Shown in pieces: positions 54,176-63,548 of a stretch of 64,000 bases of DNA (position 1 is the stretch's first letter; each line of letters begins with the position of its first letter). The position numbers and the translations under genes are program-made. Below the pieces are notes generated by a model, which worked only from the letters and a program-made list of their open reading frames with translations, did no database searches and was not told where the DNA came from. This stretch comes from Streptomyces pactum (GTDB taxonomy: Bacteria > Actinomycetota > Actinomycetes > Streptomycetales > Streptomycetaceae): positions 6,403,501 through 6,467,500 of the forward strand of contig NZ_CP019724.1 of the NCBI RefSeq assembly GCF_002005225.1. Direction: 5' to 3'.

Positions 54176-54249
54176 GCGTCTGGGCGTTCGGGCTTGTAAC
54201 TCCAACCACTGGACGCGCGTTGGGCCTTACGTAGACTGAGGCGCTCGCA

Positions 54250-54276
54250 GCGAAGCGAAACGCCGACTCGCTTCGC
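54250..54276 (+). promoter_or_regulatory. leader hairpin upstream of rbpA-like gene
   Basis: GCGAAGCGA (54250-54258) and TCGCTTCGC (54268-54276) form a 9-bp stem about 28 bp before the start codon. A TAGACT box at 54232-54237 could be the -10. The hairpin would lie near the 5' end of the message and may affect stability or initiation. Confidence 0.45.
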
Positions 54277-54303
54277 GGCACCATCACGCAGGGAGTTACG
54301 ACC

Positions 54304-54639
54304 GTGGCAAGTGGCAACGCGATCCGGGGAAGCCGGGTCGGGGCGGGGCCGATGGGCGAGGCCGAGCGTGGCGAGTCCGCGCCGCGCCTGCGCATCTCCT
54401 TCTGGTGCTCCAACGGACACGAGACGCAGCCGAGCTTCGCGAGCGACGCACAGGTCCCGGAGACCTGGGACTGCCCGCGCTGCGGCTTCCCCGCCGGACA
54501 GGACCGGGACAATCCGCCGGACCCGCCGCGCACCGAGCCGTACAAGACCCACCTCGCCTATGTGCGCGAGCGGCGCAGCGACGCGGACGGCGAGGCGATT
54601 CTCGCCGAGGCGCTCGCCAAACTGCGGGGCGAGATCTAG
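54304..54639 (+). CDS. RbpA family RNA polymerase-binding protein
   Basis: A 111-residue protein of the RbpA family, which binds the principal sigma factor and RNA polymerase to stabilise open complexes. The N-terminal tail NAIRGSRVGAGPM, a zinc-binding core (FWCSNGHE..WDCPRCGFP with four Cys/His ligands), the basic linker PPDPPRTEPYKTHLAY, and the sigma-interacting helix RERRSDADGEAILAEAL are present. The sequence diverges from the canonical RbpA pattern (PPRTHWDMLLERR), so it may be the second paralogue found in streptomycetes. It begins GTG 54304 behind AGGGAG. Confidence 0.85.
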   Translation: MASGNAIRGSRVGAGPMGEAERGESAPRLRISFWCSNGHETQPSFASDAQVPETWDCPRCGFPAGQDRDNPPDPPRTEPYKTHLAYVRERRSDADGEAILAEALAKLRGEI

Positions 54640-54740
54640 ACCGGCCTCCTTCAGGCTCCTTCGGTCGTCTTCAGTGCTGATCAATTAGGTTGGAACAGCC
54701 GGGAGAGCTGGGACACCTACGAAGAAGGCTGAAGTCCGAC

Positions 54741-56393
54741 ATGAACGCAGACGGCCGTACCAGGCTCAACCAGAAGCCCGAATGGACCGCGCTGGCGGGG
54801 CACCGCGAGGAGCTCGGCGAGGTGCGGCTGCGCGAGCTGTTCGCCGCCGACCCGGGTCGCGGCACCGGCTGCACGCTCCGGGTGGGAGACCTGTACGTCG
54901 ACTACTCCAAGCACCTCGTCACCGAGGAGACCCTGCGGCTGCTGCGGGAGTTGGCCGCCGCCACCGACGTGTTCGGGCTGCGCGACGCCATGTTCCGCGG
55001 CGAGAAGATCAACACCACCGAGCACCGGGCGGTGCTGCACACCGCGCTGCGCGCCCCGCGGGACGCGGTGATCGAGGTCGACGGCGAGAACGTCGTCCCC
55101 AAGGTGCACGCGGTGCTCGACAAGATGGCCGGCTTCGCCGACCGCGTCCGCTCCGGGGAGTGGAAGGGCCACACCGGCAAGCGCATCAGGAACGTCGTCA
55201 ACGTCGGCATCGGCGGCTCCGATCTGGGCCCCGCCATGGCCTACGAGGTGCTGCGCGCCTTCACCGACCGCGAGCTGACGGTCCGTTTCGTCTCCAACGT
55301 CGACGGCGCCGACCTGCACGAGGCCACCCGCGACCTGGACCCGGCCGAGACGCTGTTCGTCATCGCCTCCAAGACCTTCACCACCATCGAGACGGTCACC
55401 AACGCCACCTCCGCCCGGACCTGGCTGCTGAAGGCGCTGGATGACGAGGCCGCCGTCGCCAAGCACTTCGTCGCCCTGTCGACCAACGCCGAGAAGGTCG
55501 CCGAGTTCGGCATCGACACGGCCAACATGTTCGAGTTCTGGGACTGGGTCGGCGGTCGCTACTCGTACGACTCGGCGATCGGCCTGTCCCTGATGATCGC
55601 CATCGGCCCCGGCCGCTTCCGCGAGATGCTCGACGGCTTCCACCTCGTCGACGAGCACTTCCGCACCGCCCCGGCCGAGTCCAACGTCCCGCTGCTCATG
55701 GGCTTGCTGGGCATCTGGTACGGCAACTTCCACGACGCCCAGTCGCACGCGGTACTGCCGTACTCGCACTACCTGTCGAAGTTCACCGCGTACCTCCAGC
55801 AGCTCGACATGGAGTCCAACGGCAAGTACGTCGACCGGGACGGGCGCGAGGTGGACTGGCAGACCGGGCCGGTCGTGTGGGGCACGCCCGGCACCAACGG
55901 GCAGCACGCCTACTACCAGCTCATCCACCAGGGCACGAAGCTGATCCCGGCGGACTTCATCGGCTTCGCCGAGCCGGTCGCCGAGCTGAGCGACGAGCTG
56001 AAGGCCCAGCACGACCTGCTGATGGCCAACTTCTTCGCCCAGACGCAGGCGCTCGCCTTCGGCAAGACGCCCGACGAGGTGCGCGCCGAGGGCGTCCCGG
56101 AGGAACTGGTCCCGCACAAGACCTTCAAGGGCGACCACCCGACGACCACCATCCTCGCCCGCGAGCTGACCCCGTCCGTGCTCGGCCAGCTCGTCGCCCT
56201 CTACGAGCACAAGGTGTTCGTCCAGGGCGCGGTGTGGCACATCGACTCCTTCGACCAGTGGGGCGTCGAACTCGGCAAGGTGCTCGCCAAGCGCGTCGAA
56301 CCCGCCCTCACCGAAGGCGCCGAGGTCCCCGGCCTGGACGCCTCCACCAAGGCACTGGTCGCCGCCTACCGGGAGCTGCGCGGCCGGCGGTGA
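54741..56393 (+). CDS. pgi: glucose-6-phosphate isomerase
   Basis: A 550-residue isomerase of glycolysis. Conserved blocks are [34 protein letters not shown], the [15 protein letters not shown] signature, [10 protein letters not shown], and [22 protein letters not shown]. The catalytic Glu is in [17 protein letters not shown]'s preceding region and Lys in the C-terminal [11 protein letters not shown] 54741 is chosen because homology begins there; GAAGG lies upstream. It is convergent with an ABC permease gene. Confidence 0.97.
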   Translation: MNADGRTRLNQKPEWTALAGHREELGEVRLRELFAADPGRGTGCTLRVGDLYVDYSKHLVTEETLRLLRELAAATDVFGLRDAMFRGEKINTTEHRAVLHTALRAPRDAVIEVDGENVVPKVHAVLDKMAGFADRVRSGEWKGHTGKRIRNVVNVGIGGSDLGPAMAYEVLRAFTDRELTVRFVSNVDGADLHEATRDLDPAETLFVIASKTFTTIETVTNATSARTWLLKALDDEAAVAKHFVALSTNAEKVAEFGIDTANMFEFWDWVGGRYSYDSAIGLSLMIAIGPGRFREMLDGFHLVDEHFRTAPAESNVPLLMGLLGIWYGNFHDAQSHAVLPYSHYLSKFTAYLQQLDMESNGKYVDRDGREVDWQTGPVVWGTPGTNGQHAYYQLIHQGTKLIPADFIGFAEPVAELSDELKAQHDLLMANFFAQTQALAFGKTPDEVRAEGVPEELVPHKTFKGDHPTTTILARELTPSVLGQLVALYEHKVFVQGAVWHIDSFDQWGVELGKVLAKRVEPALTEGAEVPGLDASTKALVAAYRELRGRR

Positions 56394-56426
56394 GGGGCGC
56401 GGGACGCGGTGGCCCGGCCGGTCCGG

Positions 56427-58910
56427 TCAGGCCACCGCGCTCAGGGTGTCCGCGAGGCGGCGCCGGGCCGCCCGTGCCGACGGTACGGCGGCCAGCGCCG
56501 CGGCGCCGAGCACGGCGGTCGTGCCCAGGAGGGTGAGGAAACCGGGGGAGGGGGCCTGGGCGATGCCCGCGCCGATGCCGCTGGAGGCGCCCTGGGCGTC
56601 GATCAGCCAATGCGCGAGCGGCAGCCCGAGGGCGGCGGCGAGGAGCACGGCCGCCAGGGCGGTGCACGCGGTGGCCGTGACGGTGATGCCGGTGATCTGG
56701 CGCGGGGACAGGCCGATCGCCTTGAGGGCGAGCAGGTCCCGCTCGCTCTCGCGGACGGTGCCGCCGATCGCGGTGAGCAGTTCGATCAGCCCGATCAGCG
56801 CGAGTACGGAGATCAGCCCGAGGACGACTCCGCGCAGCGGGGAGAGACCGTCGGCGGGGTTCGCCACCGTATGCACGTCGAGCCTGCCGTCGCCGGCCGC
56901 GGCGAGCCGCCCGGCGACCTGGCCCGGGTCGGCGCCGGGGTGCAGCCGGAGCTGGTAGAGGGTCGGGCTCAGACTGGGGTCGTTCTCCCTGAGGGTGTCG
57001 AGGGAGGTCGAGATGACCCGGCCGGCGTTCTCCGGCTCGATGCTGCGGCCCACGATGTGCAGGATCTGCGGCTGGTCGCCGACGGTCATCCGCACCCAGT
57101 CGCCGACCCGCACCTCAAGCAGGTCGAGCAGCCCCTGCCCGGCCACCGCCTCGTCCGGTCCGTGCGCGCGGCGGCCCTCGGCCAGGGCGTACGGGTAGGG
57201 ATCCGCACGGGTGCCGAGCCCGCGCAGCGCGATGGTCGCGGTCTGGCCCGGTACCAGGGCGGCCACCTCGACGCCCGGGTAGGCGGCGGCGACCTGGGGG
57301 TCGCGTTCCAGCAGGGCGCGGGTGCCGCGGTCGCCGAGACCCGCGTCGGCGCGGACGGAGAGGGCGGTCGGCAGGCCGATCTGCTCGGGCCGGCTGTGGA
57401 AGCGGTCGATGGTGGTCCACGCGCTCATCGCCACCACGATCAGCAGCAGCGGCAGCGTGAGGCGGGCGACCGTGGCGAGCGAGCGCGGGTGGCGCGTGAA
57501 CGCCTTGTGCCAGCCGAGGACGAGCGCGGGCGGCACACGCACCTCGACCTCGCGCACCTCGTCCTCACGCACCTCGACCTCGGTTACGTCGGGGCGCCGT
57601 GCGCCGGTGGGGCTCGCACCGGCGGGCCGTCGGCCGGTGTCCCGCTCCCCGGGGCCCGGCTCATCGGCTTCGTGCCGGCCGGCCGCCCGTCCGGCGGGTG
57701 CCTGGACGCCCCGCCCCCGCACCCGCACCCGGAGCACCCGCAGCCCCAGCGCCCTGCGTGCCGCACCGGACAGCCGACCGCCCTGCGCCGCTGCCGGACG
57801 CGGCACCGGAACCGGCGGTACCCGCCCCGCCCGCCAGGCCGCGAGCCCGGTGGTGGCGCCGATGAAGAGCACCGCGCCCGCCGGTACGGCGAACAGCGCG
57901 ACGGTGTGTCCGGGCAGGCCCTGCCACACGCCGACCGCGTCCCCGAGCCGCCCGGGGACGCGGCTGCCGAGGGCCTGGGTGAGCGCGGCGGCGGCCACCG
58001 CCCCGAGCAGGGCGTAGGCGAGGTGCTGGAGCAGGAAGACCCGGACGACCTGGCCGGGGGTGAAGCCGATCGCCTTCAGCACGGAGATGTCCCGCAGATG
58101 ACCGCGGATCCGGGTGCCGATCGCCCCGTGCACCGCGAGCCCGGCGGCGAGCAGCGCGCCCAGTCCGAAGAGGCCGAGGACCTGGCCGAGCAGCCGGTTG
58201 TCGCCCTGCGCCTCCGCCCGGGCCTGCTGCCAGGTGGAGACCTGCCCGATCGCACCGGCGCCCAGCGCGGTCACCGCGCGCTGCACGGCGTAGTCCGTGT
58301 CCCCGGGATCCGTCAGCCGCAGTCCGATCACCTGGCCGCCCGGGTCGGGCACGGCGGCCGGCGGCGCCCAGACGAGGCCCGGTTGCTCGCCGGGCCGGTA
58401 GCGGCGTTCGGGGCTGTCGGCGACGCCGAGCACCGTCAGGGTCCGTTCGGTGCCGGGCAGGGTGAGGGTGTCGCCGGGCTGGGCCAGCAGCGCGCGGGCG
58501 AGGCGGCTCTCCAGGACCACCCCGTCGGGATCGGCCGGGTCGAGCCACTGTCCGGCGGTGAGCAGCGGGCGCCCCACGTCGGGCTCGTCGGCGGTGCCGC
58601 GCAGCTCGACGGAGGCGCGGCTGCCGCGCACGGTGACGGTGGCGGCGGCGGTGGGGTAGGGACCGGCGACGGACTGGACGCCGCCCAGACCGGCCAGCCT
58701 GCCGGTGTCGGCCGCGGTGTCGGTGTGCAGCCAGACGTGGGCACCGCGGGCCTGCGTGAAGACCCGCTGCCAGGGATTGGTCGCGTAGCCGAACAGGGCC
58801 GTGGCCAGCAGCAGCGAGGCGACGACGCCCGCGGTGGCGAGGACGAGGAACAGCGCTTCGCCCCGGTGCGTGCGCAGATCCGAGTGGGCCCAGCGCAGGG
58901 TGGCTCGCAC
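56427..58910 (-). CDS. FtsX-like ABC transporter permease
   Basis: An 827-residue permease of the MacB/FtsX type with two FtsX units. Each has three C-terminal helices (around residues 255-380 and 690-810) after a large extracellular domain, and helix 1 precedes each. The segment DISVLKAIGFTPGQV and its copy LLALKAIGLSPRQITG mark the coupling regions. A charged insert of about 100 residues between the units contains EVEVRED/EVEVRV repeats. It pairs with the ATPase upstream (64-bp gap). Substrate may be a peptide or lipid; unknown. Confidence 0.88.
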   Translation of the reverse strand: MRATLRWAHSDLRTHRGEALFLVLATAGVVASLLLATALFGYATNPWQRVFTQARGAHVWLHTDTAADTGRLAGLGGVQSVAGPYPTAAATVTVRGSRASVELRGTADEPDVGRPLLTAGQWLDPADPDGVVLESRLARALLAQPGDTLTLPGTERTLTVLGVADSPERRYRPGEQPGLVWAPPAAVPDPGGQVIGLRLTDPGDTDYAVQRAVTALGAGAIGQVSTWQQARAEAQGDNRLLGQVLGLFGLGALLAAGLAVHGAIGTRIRGHLRDISVLKAIGFTPGQVVRVFLLQHLAYALLGAVAAAALTQALGSRVPGRLGDAVGVWQGLPGHTVALFAVPAGAVLFIGATTGLAAWRAGRVPPVPVPRPAAAQGGRLSGAARRALGLRVLRVRVRGRGVQAPAGRAAGRHEADEPGPGERDTGRRPAGASPTGARRPDVTEVEVREDEVREVEVRVPPALVLGWHKAFTRHPRSLATVARLTLPLLLIVVAMSAWTTIDRFHSRPEQIGLPTALSVRADAGLGDRGTRALLERDPQVAAAYPGVEVAALVPGQTATIALRGLGTRADPYPYALAEGRRAHGPDEAVAGQGLLDLLEVRVGDWVRMTVGDQPQILHIVGRSIEPENAGRVISTSLDTLRENDPSLSPTLYQLRLHPGADPGQVAGRLAAAGDGRLDVHTVANPADGLSPLRGVVLGLISVLALIGLIELLTAIGGTVRESERDLLALKAIGLSPRQITGITVTATACTALAAVLLAAALGLPLAHWLIDAQGASSGIGAGIAQAPSPGFLTLLGTTAVLGAAALAAVPSARAARRRLADTLSAVA

Positions 58911-58974
58911 GGGCCTCAGTCCCCGGGCGCGCGGTGCGCGCGGTGGTCGTACGTCCGCGGGCCGGTCACCGCGG

Positions 58975-59766
58975 TCAGTCCTTGAGTTCCAGCACGGCGG
59001 ACGCCCCGGACCGGCGGCGCGGTGGCGTGCCGGTGTCCAGTTCGGCGTCGTCGGCTATGCGTCCGTCGAAGAAGCTGATCACCCGGTCCGCGGCGCTCGC
59101 GAGCCGTGCGTCATGGGTGACCAGCAGGATGGTCTGGCCGCGCTGGTGGAAGCGGGACAGCAGCCGCTTGACCTCGCGGGTGCCCTTGCTGTCCAGGCTG
59201 CCCGCCGGTTCGTCGGCCAGCAGCAGCGGCGGATGGTTGACCAGGGCCCGGGCGAGCGCCACCCGCTGCTGCTCGCCGCCGGACAGCTCACCGGGCATGC
59301 TGCGCTCCTTGCCCGCCAGGCCCAGCTCGGCGAGCAGCTCCTCCCGCTCCGCGCGCGCCCGCTTGGGCGGCAGACCGGCGAGCAGGGCGGGCAGCTCCAC
59401 GTTGTCCGCGACGGACAGTCCGGAGACCAGGTTGAAGAACTGGAAGACGATCCCGATGCGCTTCCTGCGCTCGACCGCCCAGCGCGCCTCGCTGTACGCG
59501 TCCGTGCAGGCGCCGTCCAGCCAGAGGCTGCCGGCGTCCGGACGCTGGAGGCCGCCGAGCAGATGCAGCAGCGTCGACTTCCCGGCGCCGGACGGCCCGG
59601 TGATCGCCACGAACTCGCCCCGCCGCACGCACAGGTCGACCCCCCGCACGGCGTGCGCCGGAGCACCCTCGCCGTGGTGCGTCTTGACCAGGCCCTCGGC
59701 GAGCAGCACGGGGGCCGGGTCCTCGCCCGCCCCGGGGATCACCGCAGAGCCGACCCCAGCACTCAC
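58975..59766 (-). CDS. ABC transporter ATP-binding protein (MacB/LolD type)
   Basis: A 263-residue ATPase that powers the adjacent FtsX permease. Walker A is GPSGAGKSTL, Q-loop IGIVFQFFNL, signature LSGGEQQRVALARAL, Walker B LLLADEPAGSLD and H-loop LLVTHD. The GTG at 59766 overlaps the padR stop (GTGA) and is preferred over a GTG/ATG nine codons upstream. It is the middle gene of padR-ATPase-permease. Confidence 0.92.
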   Translation of the reverse strand: MSAGVGSAVIPGAGEDPAPVLLAEGLVKTHHGEGAPAHAVRGVDLCVRRGEFVAITGPSGAGKSTLLHLLGGLQRPDAGSLWLDGACTDAYSEARWAVERRKRIGIVFQFFNLVSGLSVADNVELPALLAGLPPKRARAEREELLAELGLAGKERSMPGELSGGEQQRVALARALVNHPPLLLADEPAGSLDSKGTREVKRLLSRFHQRGQTILLVTHDARLASAADRVISFFDGRIADDAELDTGTPPRRRSGASAVLELKD

Positions 59767-60278
59767 TCCAGTTCCTCCAGCTCTTCCTGACACCGTTCCA
59801 GCCAGTCGAGGTCGGCCTGCAGGTGCAGCATCGCGCCCTCGATGAGGAGGTGGGCGACGCGGTTGTCGCGGTCTTCGGCGGCGGCCAGTCTGGAGAGCTG
59901 CCGCATGGTGTTCAGGTACTGCCGCCGCTGTCTGTTGATGAGGGAGACCTGGTCGGCGAGCCCGGTCTGGGGCGCCAGGGCGAGCTTCATGAAGAACTCG
60001 TCCCGCACCCGCGGCTCGTCCGCCGTCTCCTCGTACCAGGCCCGCAGTTCGTCGCGCCCGGCTTCGGTGAGGTGGTAGACCTTCTTGTTGGGCCGGCTCG
60101 ACTGCTCGATGTCCTCGCCCTCGATCAGCCCCGTCTTCTCGAGGCGGCCGAGGGTGACGTAGATCTGGCCGACGTTCGGCTGAGGGTACGCGGAGCCCAG
60201 CAGTTGCTCAAGGTCCTGCTTCAGCTCGTAGCCGTGGGCCGGACCGCGGGCCAGGAGAGCCAGGAGGTGCAGGCGCAC
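59763..60278 (-). CDS. PadR family transcriptional regulator
   Basis: A 171-residue winged-helix regulator. The wing and recognition helix are HGYELKQDLEQLLG..YPQPNVGQIYVTLGRLEKTGLI and VYHLTEAGRDELRAWY; the C-terminal part is a helical dimerisation domain (Vir_act_alpha_C type). GGGAGGA precedes GTG 60278. A 15-bp inverted repeat 61 bp upstream is a likely operator. It probably represses itself and the ABC transporter, a common arrangement for drug-sensing PadR proteins. Confidence 0.92.
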   Translation of the reverse strand: MRLHLLALLARGPAHGYELKQDLEQLLGSAYPQPNVGQIYVTLGRLEKTGLIEGEDIEQSSRPNKKVYHLTEAGRDELRAWYEETADEPRVRDEFFMKLALAPQTGLADQVSLINRQRRQYLNTMRQLSRLAAAEDRDNRVAHLLIEGAMLHLQADLDWLERCQEELEELE

Positions 60279-60338
60279 TCAGCCGTCCTCCCGCTTCTGC
60301 TCGAGTCCCCGGATGTGCTCCAGGCCCTAGTATCGCGC

Positions 60339-60353
60339 ATACCTAACAGGTAT
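60339..60353. promoter_or_regulatory. inverted repeat, probable PadR operator
   Basis: ATACCT-AAC-AGGTAT forms a 15-bp inverted repeat between divergent padR and a solute-binding-protein gene. It lies where the padR promoter is expected (GATACT and TATACC boxes flank it). Confidence 0.7.
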
Positions 60354-60440
60354 ACATGGCCCCTGACCCGGGCGAGGAAGCCCGGTGCCGGTGGGCGGGC
60401 GCGTGCCGGCCGGTGTACGAGGTCGCACAGGGAGGAACCT

Positions 60441-61712
60441 ATGCGGTGGATCCACGCCGCCGGTAGGGGCCTCCTCGTCCTCGTCGTGATCCTGACCGGT
60501 TACGCCGCGTCCGGCGCCCGCGCGGGCGAGGCCGCCGCGGACGGGCGGGGGCCGCTCACCCTGGCCACCGCCGGTGACCTCACCGGCTACCTCGGCCCGC
60601 TGCTGGAGGGCTGGAACCGCGACCATCCCGACGAGAGGGTCACCCTCGTCGAACTGCCCGACTCCGCCGACGAGACCCGCGCGCAGATGGCCACCGACCT
60701 GCGCGACGGCGACCGGCACCGCTTCGACGTCCTGAACATCGACGTCAACTGGACCTCCGAGTTCGCCGCGGCGGGATGGATACGCCCGCTGCCCCGCGAC
60801 CGGTTCCCGCTCGGCGCCTTCCTGCCGCCGGTCGTCGGCACCGCGACCTACGACGGGCGGCTGTACGCCGTCCCGTACGTCACCAACGCCGGTCTGCTCC
60901 TCTACCGCAAGGACGTCCTCGCCGCGGAGGGCGTCCCGCCGCCGCGCACCTGGGCCGAACTGGAGCGGTACGCCGAGACCATCGCCCCGAAGCACGGCCT
61001 CGACGGCTACGCGGGCCAGTTCCTGCCCTACGAGGGCCTCACCGTCAACGCCGCCGAGGCCGTCTACTCGGCCGGCGGCAGCATCCTCGGCGACGAGGGC
61101 GAACGCGTCACCGTCGACTCCGCGGCGGCGCGCGAGGGCATCGGCTTCCTGGCGCGCGGGGTGCGCGAGGGCTGGATCGCGAAGGACGCCCTGACCTACA
61201 AGGAGGAGGAGTCCAAGCAGGCCTTCCAGGACGGCCGCCTGCTCTTCCTGCGCAACTGGCCCTACGCCTACGTCGGCGCCTCGGCCCCGGAATCCGAGGT
61301 CGCCGGGAAGGTCGGCGCCGTACCGCTGCCCGGACCCGACGGCCCCGGGACGAGCGTCCTCGGTGGCTCCAACCTGGCCGTCGCCGCCCACGCCCGGCAC
61401 CCCGACTCGGCCGCGCGCCTCATCGCGTACCTCACCGGCGAGCGCGTCCAGCGCCAGGTCCTCACCCGCGGCGCGCTGCCGCCCGTACGGGCCGATCTCT
61501 ACGAGGATCCCGAGCTCGTCGAGGCGTTCCCGTACCTGCCGACCCTGCGCCAGAGCGTGCTCACCGCCGCGCCGCGCCCCAAGAGCCCGCGCTACGACCA
61601 GGTCAGCCTGGCCGTGCAGGCGGTCGTGCACGACGCGATGAGCGGGCGGCAGACGCCCGAGGCGGCGGTGCGCCGGCTGGCGCGCGAGCTGGCAGCGATC
61701 TCGAAGCACTGA
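60441..61712 (+). CDS. extracellular solute-binding protein (family 1)
   Basis: A 423-residue carbohydrate-type binding protein of an ABC importer. Blocks include GPLTLATAGDLTGYLGPLLEGWNRDHP, RFDVLNIDVNWTSEFAAAGWIRPL, YAVPYVTNAGLLLYRKDVL, and GGSNLAVAAHARHPDSAARLIAYL. The N-terminal hydrophobic segment (LLVLVVILTGYAASGARAG) has no lipobox cysteine, so it is either freely secreted or tail-less. No permease genes are adjacent. AGGGAGGAACC precedes ATG 60441. It precedes a GH13 gene and another binding protein, suggesting oligosaccharide uptake. Confidence 0.85.
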   Translation: MRWIHAAGRGLLVLVVILTGYAASGARAGEAAADGRGPLTLATAGDLTGYLGPLLEGWNRDHPDERVTLVELPDSADETRAQMATDLRDGDRHRFDVLNIDVNWTSEFAAAGWIRPLPRDRFPLGAFLPPVVGTATYDGRLYAVPYVTNAGLLLYRKDVLAAEGVPPPRTWAELERYAETIAPKHGLDGYAGQFLPYEGLTVNAAEAVYSAGGSILGDEGERVTVDSAAAREGIGFLARGVREGWIAKDALTYKEEESKQAFQDGRLLFLRNWPYAYVGASAPESEVAGKVGAVPLPGPDGPGTSVLGGSNLAVAAHARHPDSAARLIAYLTGERVQRQVLTRGALPPVRADLYEDPELVEAFPYLPTLRQSVLTAAPRPKSPRYDQVSLAVQAVVHDAMSGRQTPEAAVRRLARELAAISKH

Positions 61713-61719
61713 CCCTTTC

Positions 61720-61736
61720 TAGTTACGTGTTAGGTA
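61720..61736. promoter_or_regulatory. inverted repeat in front of the glucosidase locus
   Basis: GTTAC-N7-GTAAC with GTTAGGTAAC in its right half. The heptamer ACCTAAC (or complement) recurs here, at 61843-61849 and at the PadR operator. TTGACA at 61821-61826 may be the -35 of the glucosidase operon, with the last heptamer over its -10 region. Confidence 0.5.
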
Positions 61737-61893
61737 ACGCCGACATCTCATCTGACCCCTCGGTGCGAGGAAAAGTCGGTACATAAACCCCCAACCTCTC
61801 AGTAGCTTCTGTTCTGTTCGTTGACACCTTCGCGACACCGCTACCTAACATGCATGCACAACAGCGACGGCACTCGACAGACAGGTCCTCGGG

Positions 61894-63516
61894 GTGAACA
61901 GGCACCACTGGTGGCGTGACGCGGTGATCTACCAGGTCTACGTCCGCAGCTTCCTCGACAGCACCGGCGACGGCGTCGGCGATCTCGCCGGTGTCCGCGC
62001 CGGACTGCCGTATCTGCGCAAGCTCGGCGTGGACGGGATCTGGCTGAGCCCCTTCTACCCCTCGCCGCAGCACGACCACGGCTACGACGTCGCCGACTAC
62101 CGGGGCGTCGACCCGCTCTTCGGCGACCTCGACGAGTTCGACGCGCTGGTCGCGGCGGCCCGGCGGCTGGGCGTCCGCGTCCTGCTGGACATCGTCCCCA
62201 ACCACTGCTCCAGCGAACACCCGTGGTTCCGCGAGGCGCTGGCGTCACCGCCCGGCAGCCCGGCCCGTGCCCGCTTCCACTTCGCCGACGGCCGCGGACC
62301 GGACGGCGACGAGCCGCCCAACAACTGGCACGCCATGTTCGGTGGACCGGCCTGGACCCGGGTGACGGAGGCCGACGGCCGCCCCGGCCAGTGGTACCTG
62401 CACATGTTCACGCCCGAGCAGCCGGACTGGAACTGGCGCACCCCCGAGGTCGCCGCCGAGTTCGACCGGATACTCCGCTTCTGGCTCGACCGGGGCGTCG
62501 ACGGCTTCCGCATCGACGTGGCCGCCGGCCTCTACAAGCACCCCGAACTGCCCGACTCCCCGGACCCGGAGGCCGACGCCCGCACCCGCGACTCGGTCAA
62601 CCCGCTCGCCTGGAACCGGCCCGAGGTGCACGACGTGTGGCGGCACTGGCGCGCGGTCTGCGAGGAGTACACCGCCCGCGACGGCCGCGAACGCCTCCTG
62701 GTCGGCGAGGTCTCGGTCCCCAGCGCCCGCGAACACGCCCGCTACGTCCGCCCCGACGAACTCCACCAGGCCTTCTTCTTCGACCTGCTCGGCGCGCCCT
62801 GGGACCCCGACGCCTTCCGCAAGGTCATCTCCGAGGCCATGCAGGACATCGCCGGGACCGGCTCCACGGTCACCTGGGTCCTCAACAACCACGACCAGGT
62901 CCGCACCGTCACCCGCTACGGCGAACCCGCCACCGAGGGCAGCGGCCTCGGCGCCGCCCGCGCCCGCGCCGCCGCGCTGCTGATGCTGGCGCTGCCGGGT
63001 GCCGCGTACATCTACCAGGGTGAGGAACTGGGCCTGCCCGAGGTCGTCGACCTGCCCGACGACGTGCTCACCGACCCGATCTTCCACCGCACCGGCAGCC
63101 GCGACCGCGTCCGCGACGGCTGCCGGGTGCCGCTGCCCTGGTCGGGACAGGCCTCCCCGTTCGGCTTCACCTGTGGCGACGGGAGCGCCAAACCCTGGCT
63201 GCCGCAGCCGGAGTACTTCGCCGAGTACGCCACCGACCGCGCCCTCGCCGACACCCGGTCCTTCTGGCACCTGTACCGCGACGGTCTGCAACTCCGCTCC
63301 GAACTGCCCCAGTTGGGCGAGGGCACCCTGCGCTGGCTCGACACCCCGCCCGGCGTCCTGGCCTTCGTCCGCGGCGACGGCCTGGTCTGCGCCGTCAACT
63401 TCGGCACCGCCCCCACGCCCGCGCCGGCCCCGGGCACCCCGCTGCTCACCAGCGGCCCCTGCCCGCCCGGCGTCCTGCCCGGCTCCACCGCCGCCTGGTG
63501 GATCGCCGACCTCTGA
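61894..63516 (+). CDS. GH13 alpha-glucosidase (oligo-1,6-glucosidase/trehalose-type)
   Basis: A 540-residue cytoplasmic glycoside hydrolase. The fold starts WWRDAVIYQVYVRSFLDS and has GVDGIWLSPFYPSPQHDHGY; catalytic residues are Asp in GVDGFRIDVA, Glu in LLVGEVSV and Asp in VLNNHDQVRT. The lack of a signal peptide fits intracellular breakdown of imported sugars. GTG 61894 has only a weak ribosome site. A binding-protein gene follows 32 bp later, so it likely opens an oligosaccharide ABC operon. Exact sugar (maltodextrin, trehalose or alpha-glucosides) is unproven. Confidence 0.92.
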   Translation: MNRHHWWRDAVIYQVYVRSFLDSTGDGVGDLAGVRAGLPYLRKLGVDGIWLSPFYPSPQHDHGYDVADYRGVDPLFGDLDEFDALVAAARRLGVRVLLDIVPNHCSSEHPWFREALASPPGSPARARFHFADGRGPDGDEPPNNWHAMFGGPAWTRVTEADGRPGQWYLHMFTPEQPDWNWRTPEVAAEFDRILRFWLDRGVDGFRIDVAAGLYKHPELPDSPDPEADARTRDSVNPLAWNRPEVHDVWRHWRAVCEEYTARDGRERLLVGEVSVPSAREHARYVRPDELHQAFFFDLLGAPWDPDAFRKVISEAMQDIAGTGSTVTWVLNNHDQVRTVTRYGEPATEGSGLGAARARAAALLMLALPGAAYIYQGEELGLPEVVDLPDDVLTDPIFHRTGSRDRVRDGCRVPLPWSGQASPFGFTCGDGSAKPWLPQPEYFAEYATDRALADTRSFWHLYRDGLQLRSELPQLGEGTLRWLDTPPGVLAFVRGDGLVCAVNFGTAPTPAPAPGTPLLTSGPCPPGVLPGSTAAWWIADL

Positions 63517-63548
63517 CCTTCCCGACCCAACCCTCCGAAGGGACATCA

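Noticed and set aside
54180..54240. tRNA-like sequence upstream of the rbpA-like gene
   Set aside because: A short GTTCGGGC segment resembles a T-arm, but no acceptor or anticodon stem can be built.
56409..58985. A long plus-strand frame opposite the ABC permease
   Set aside because: It mirrors the permease with repeated basic and Gly-rich sequence and has no domain or ribosome binding site.
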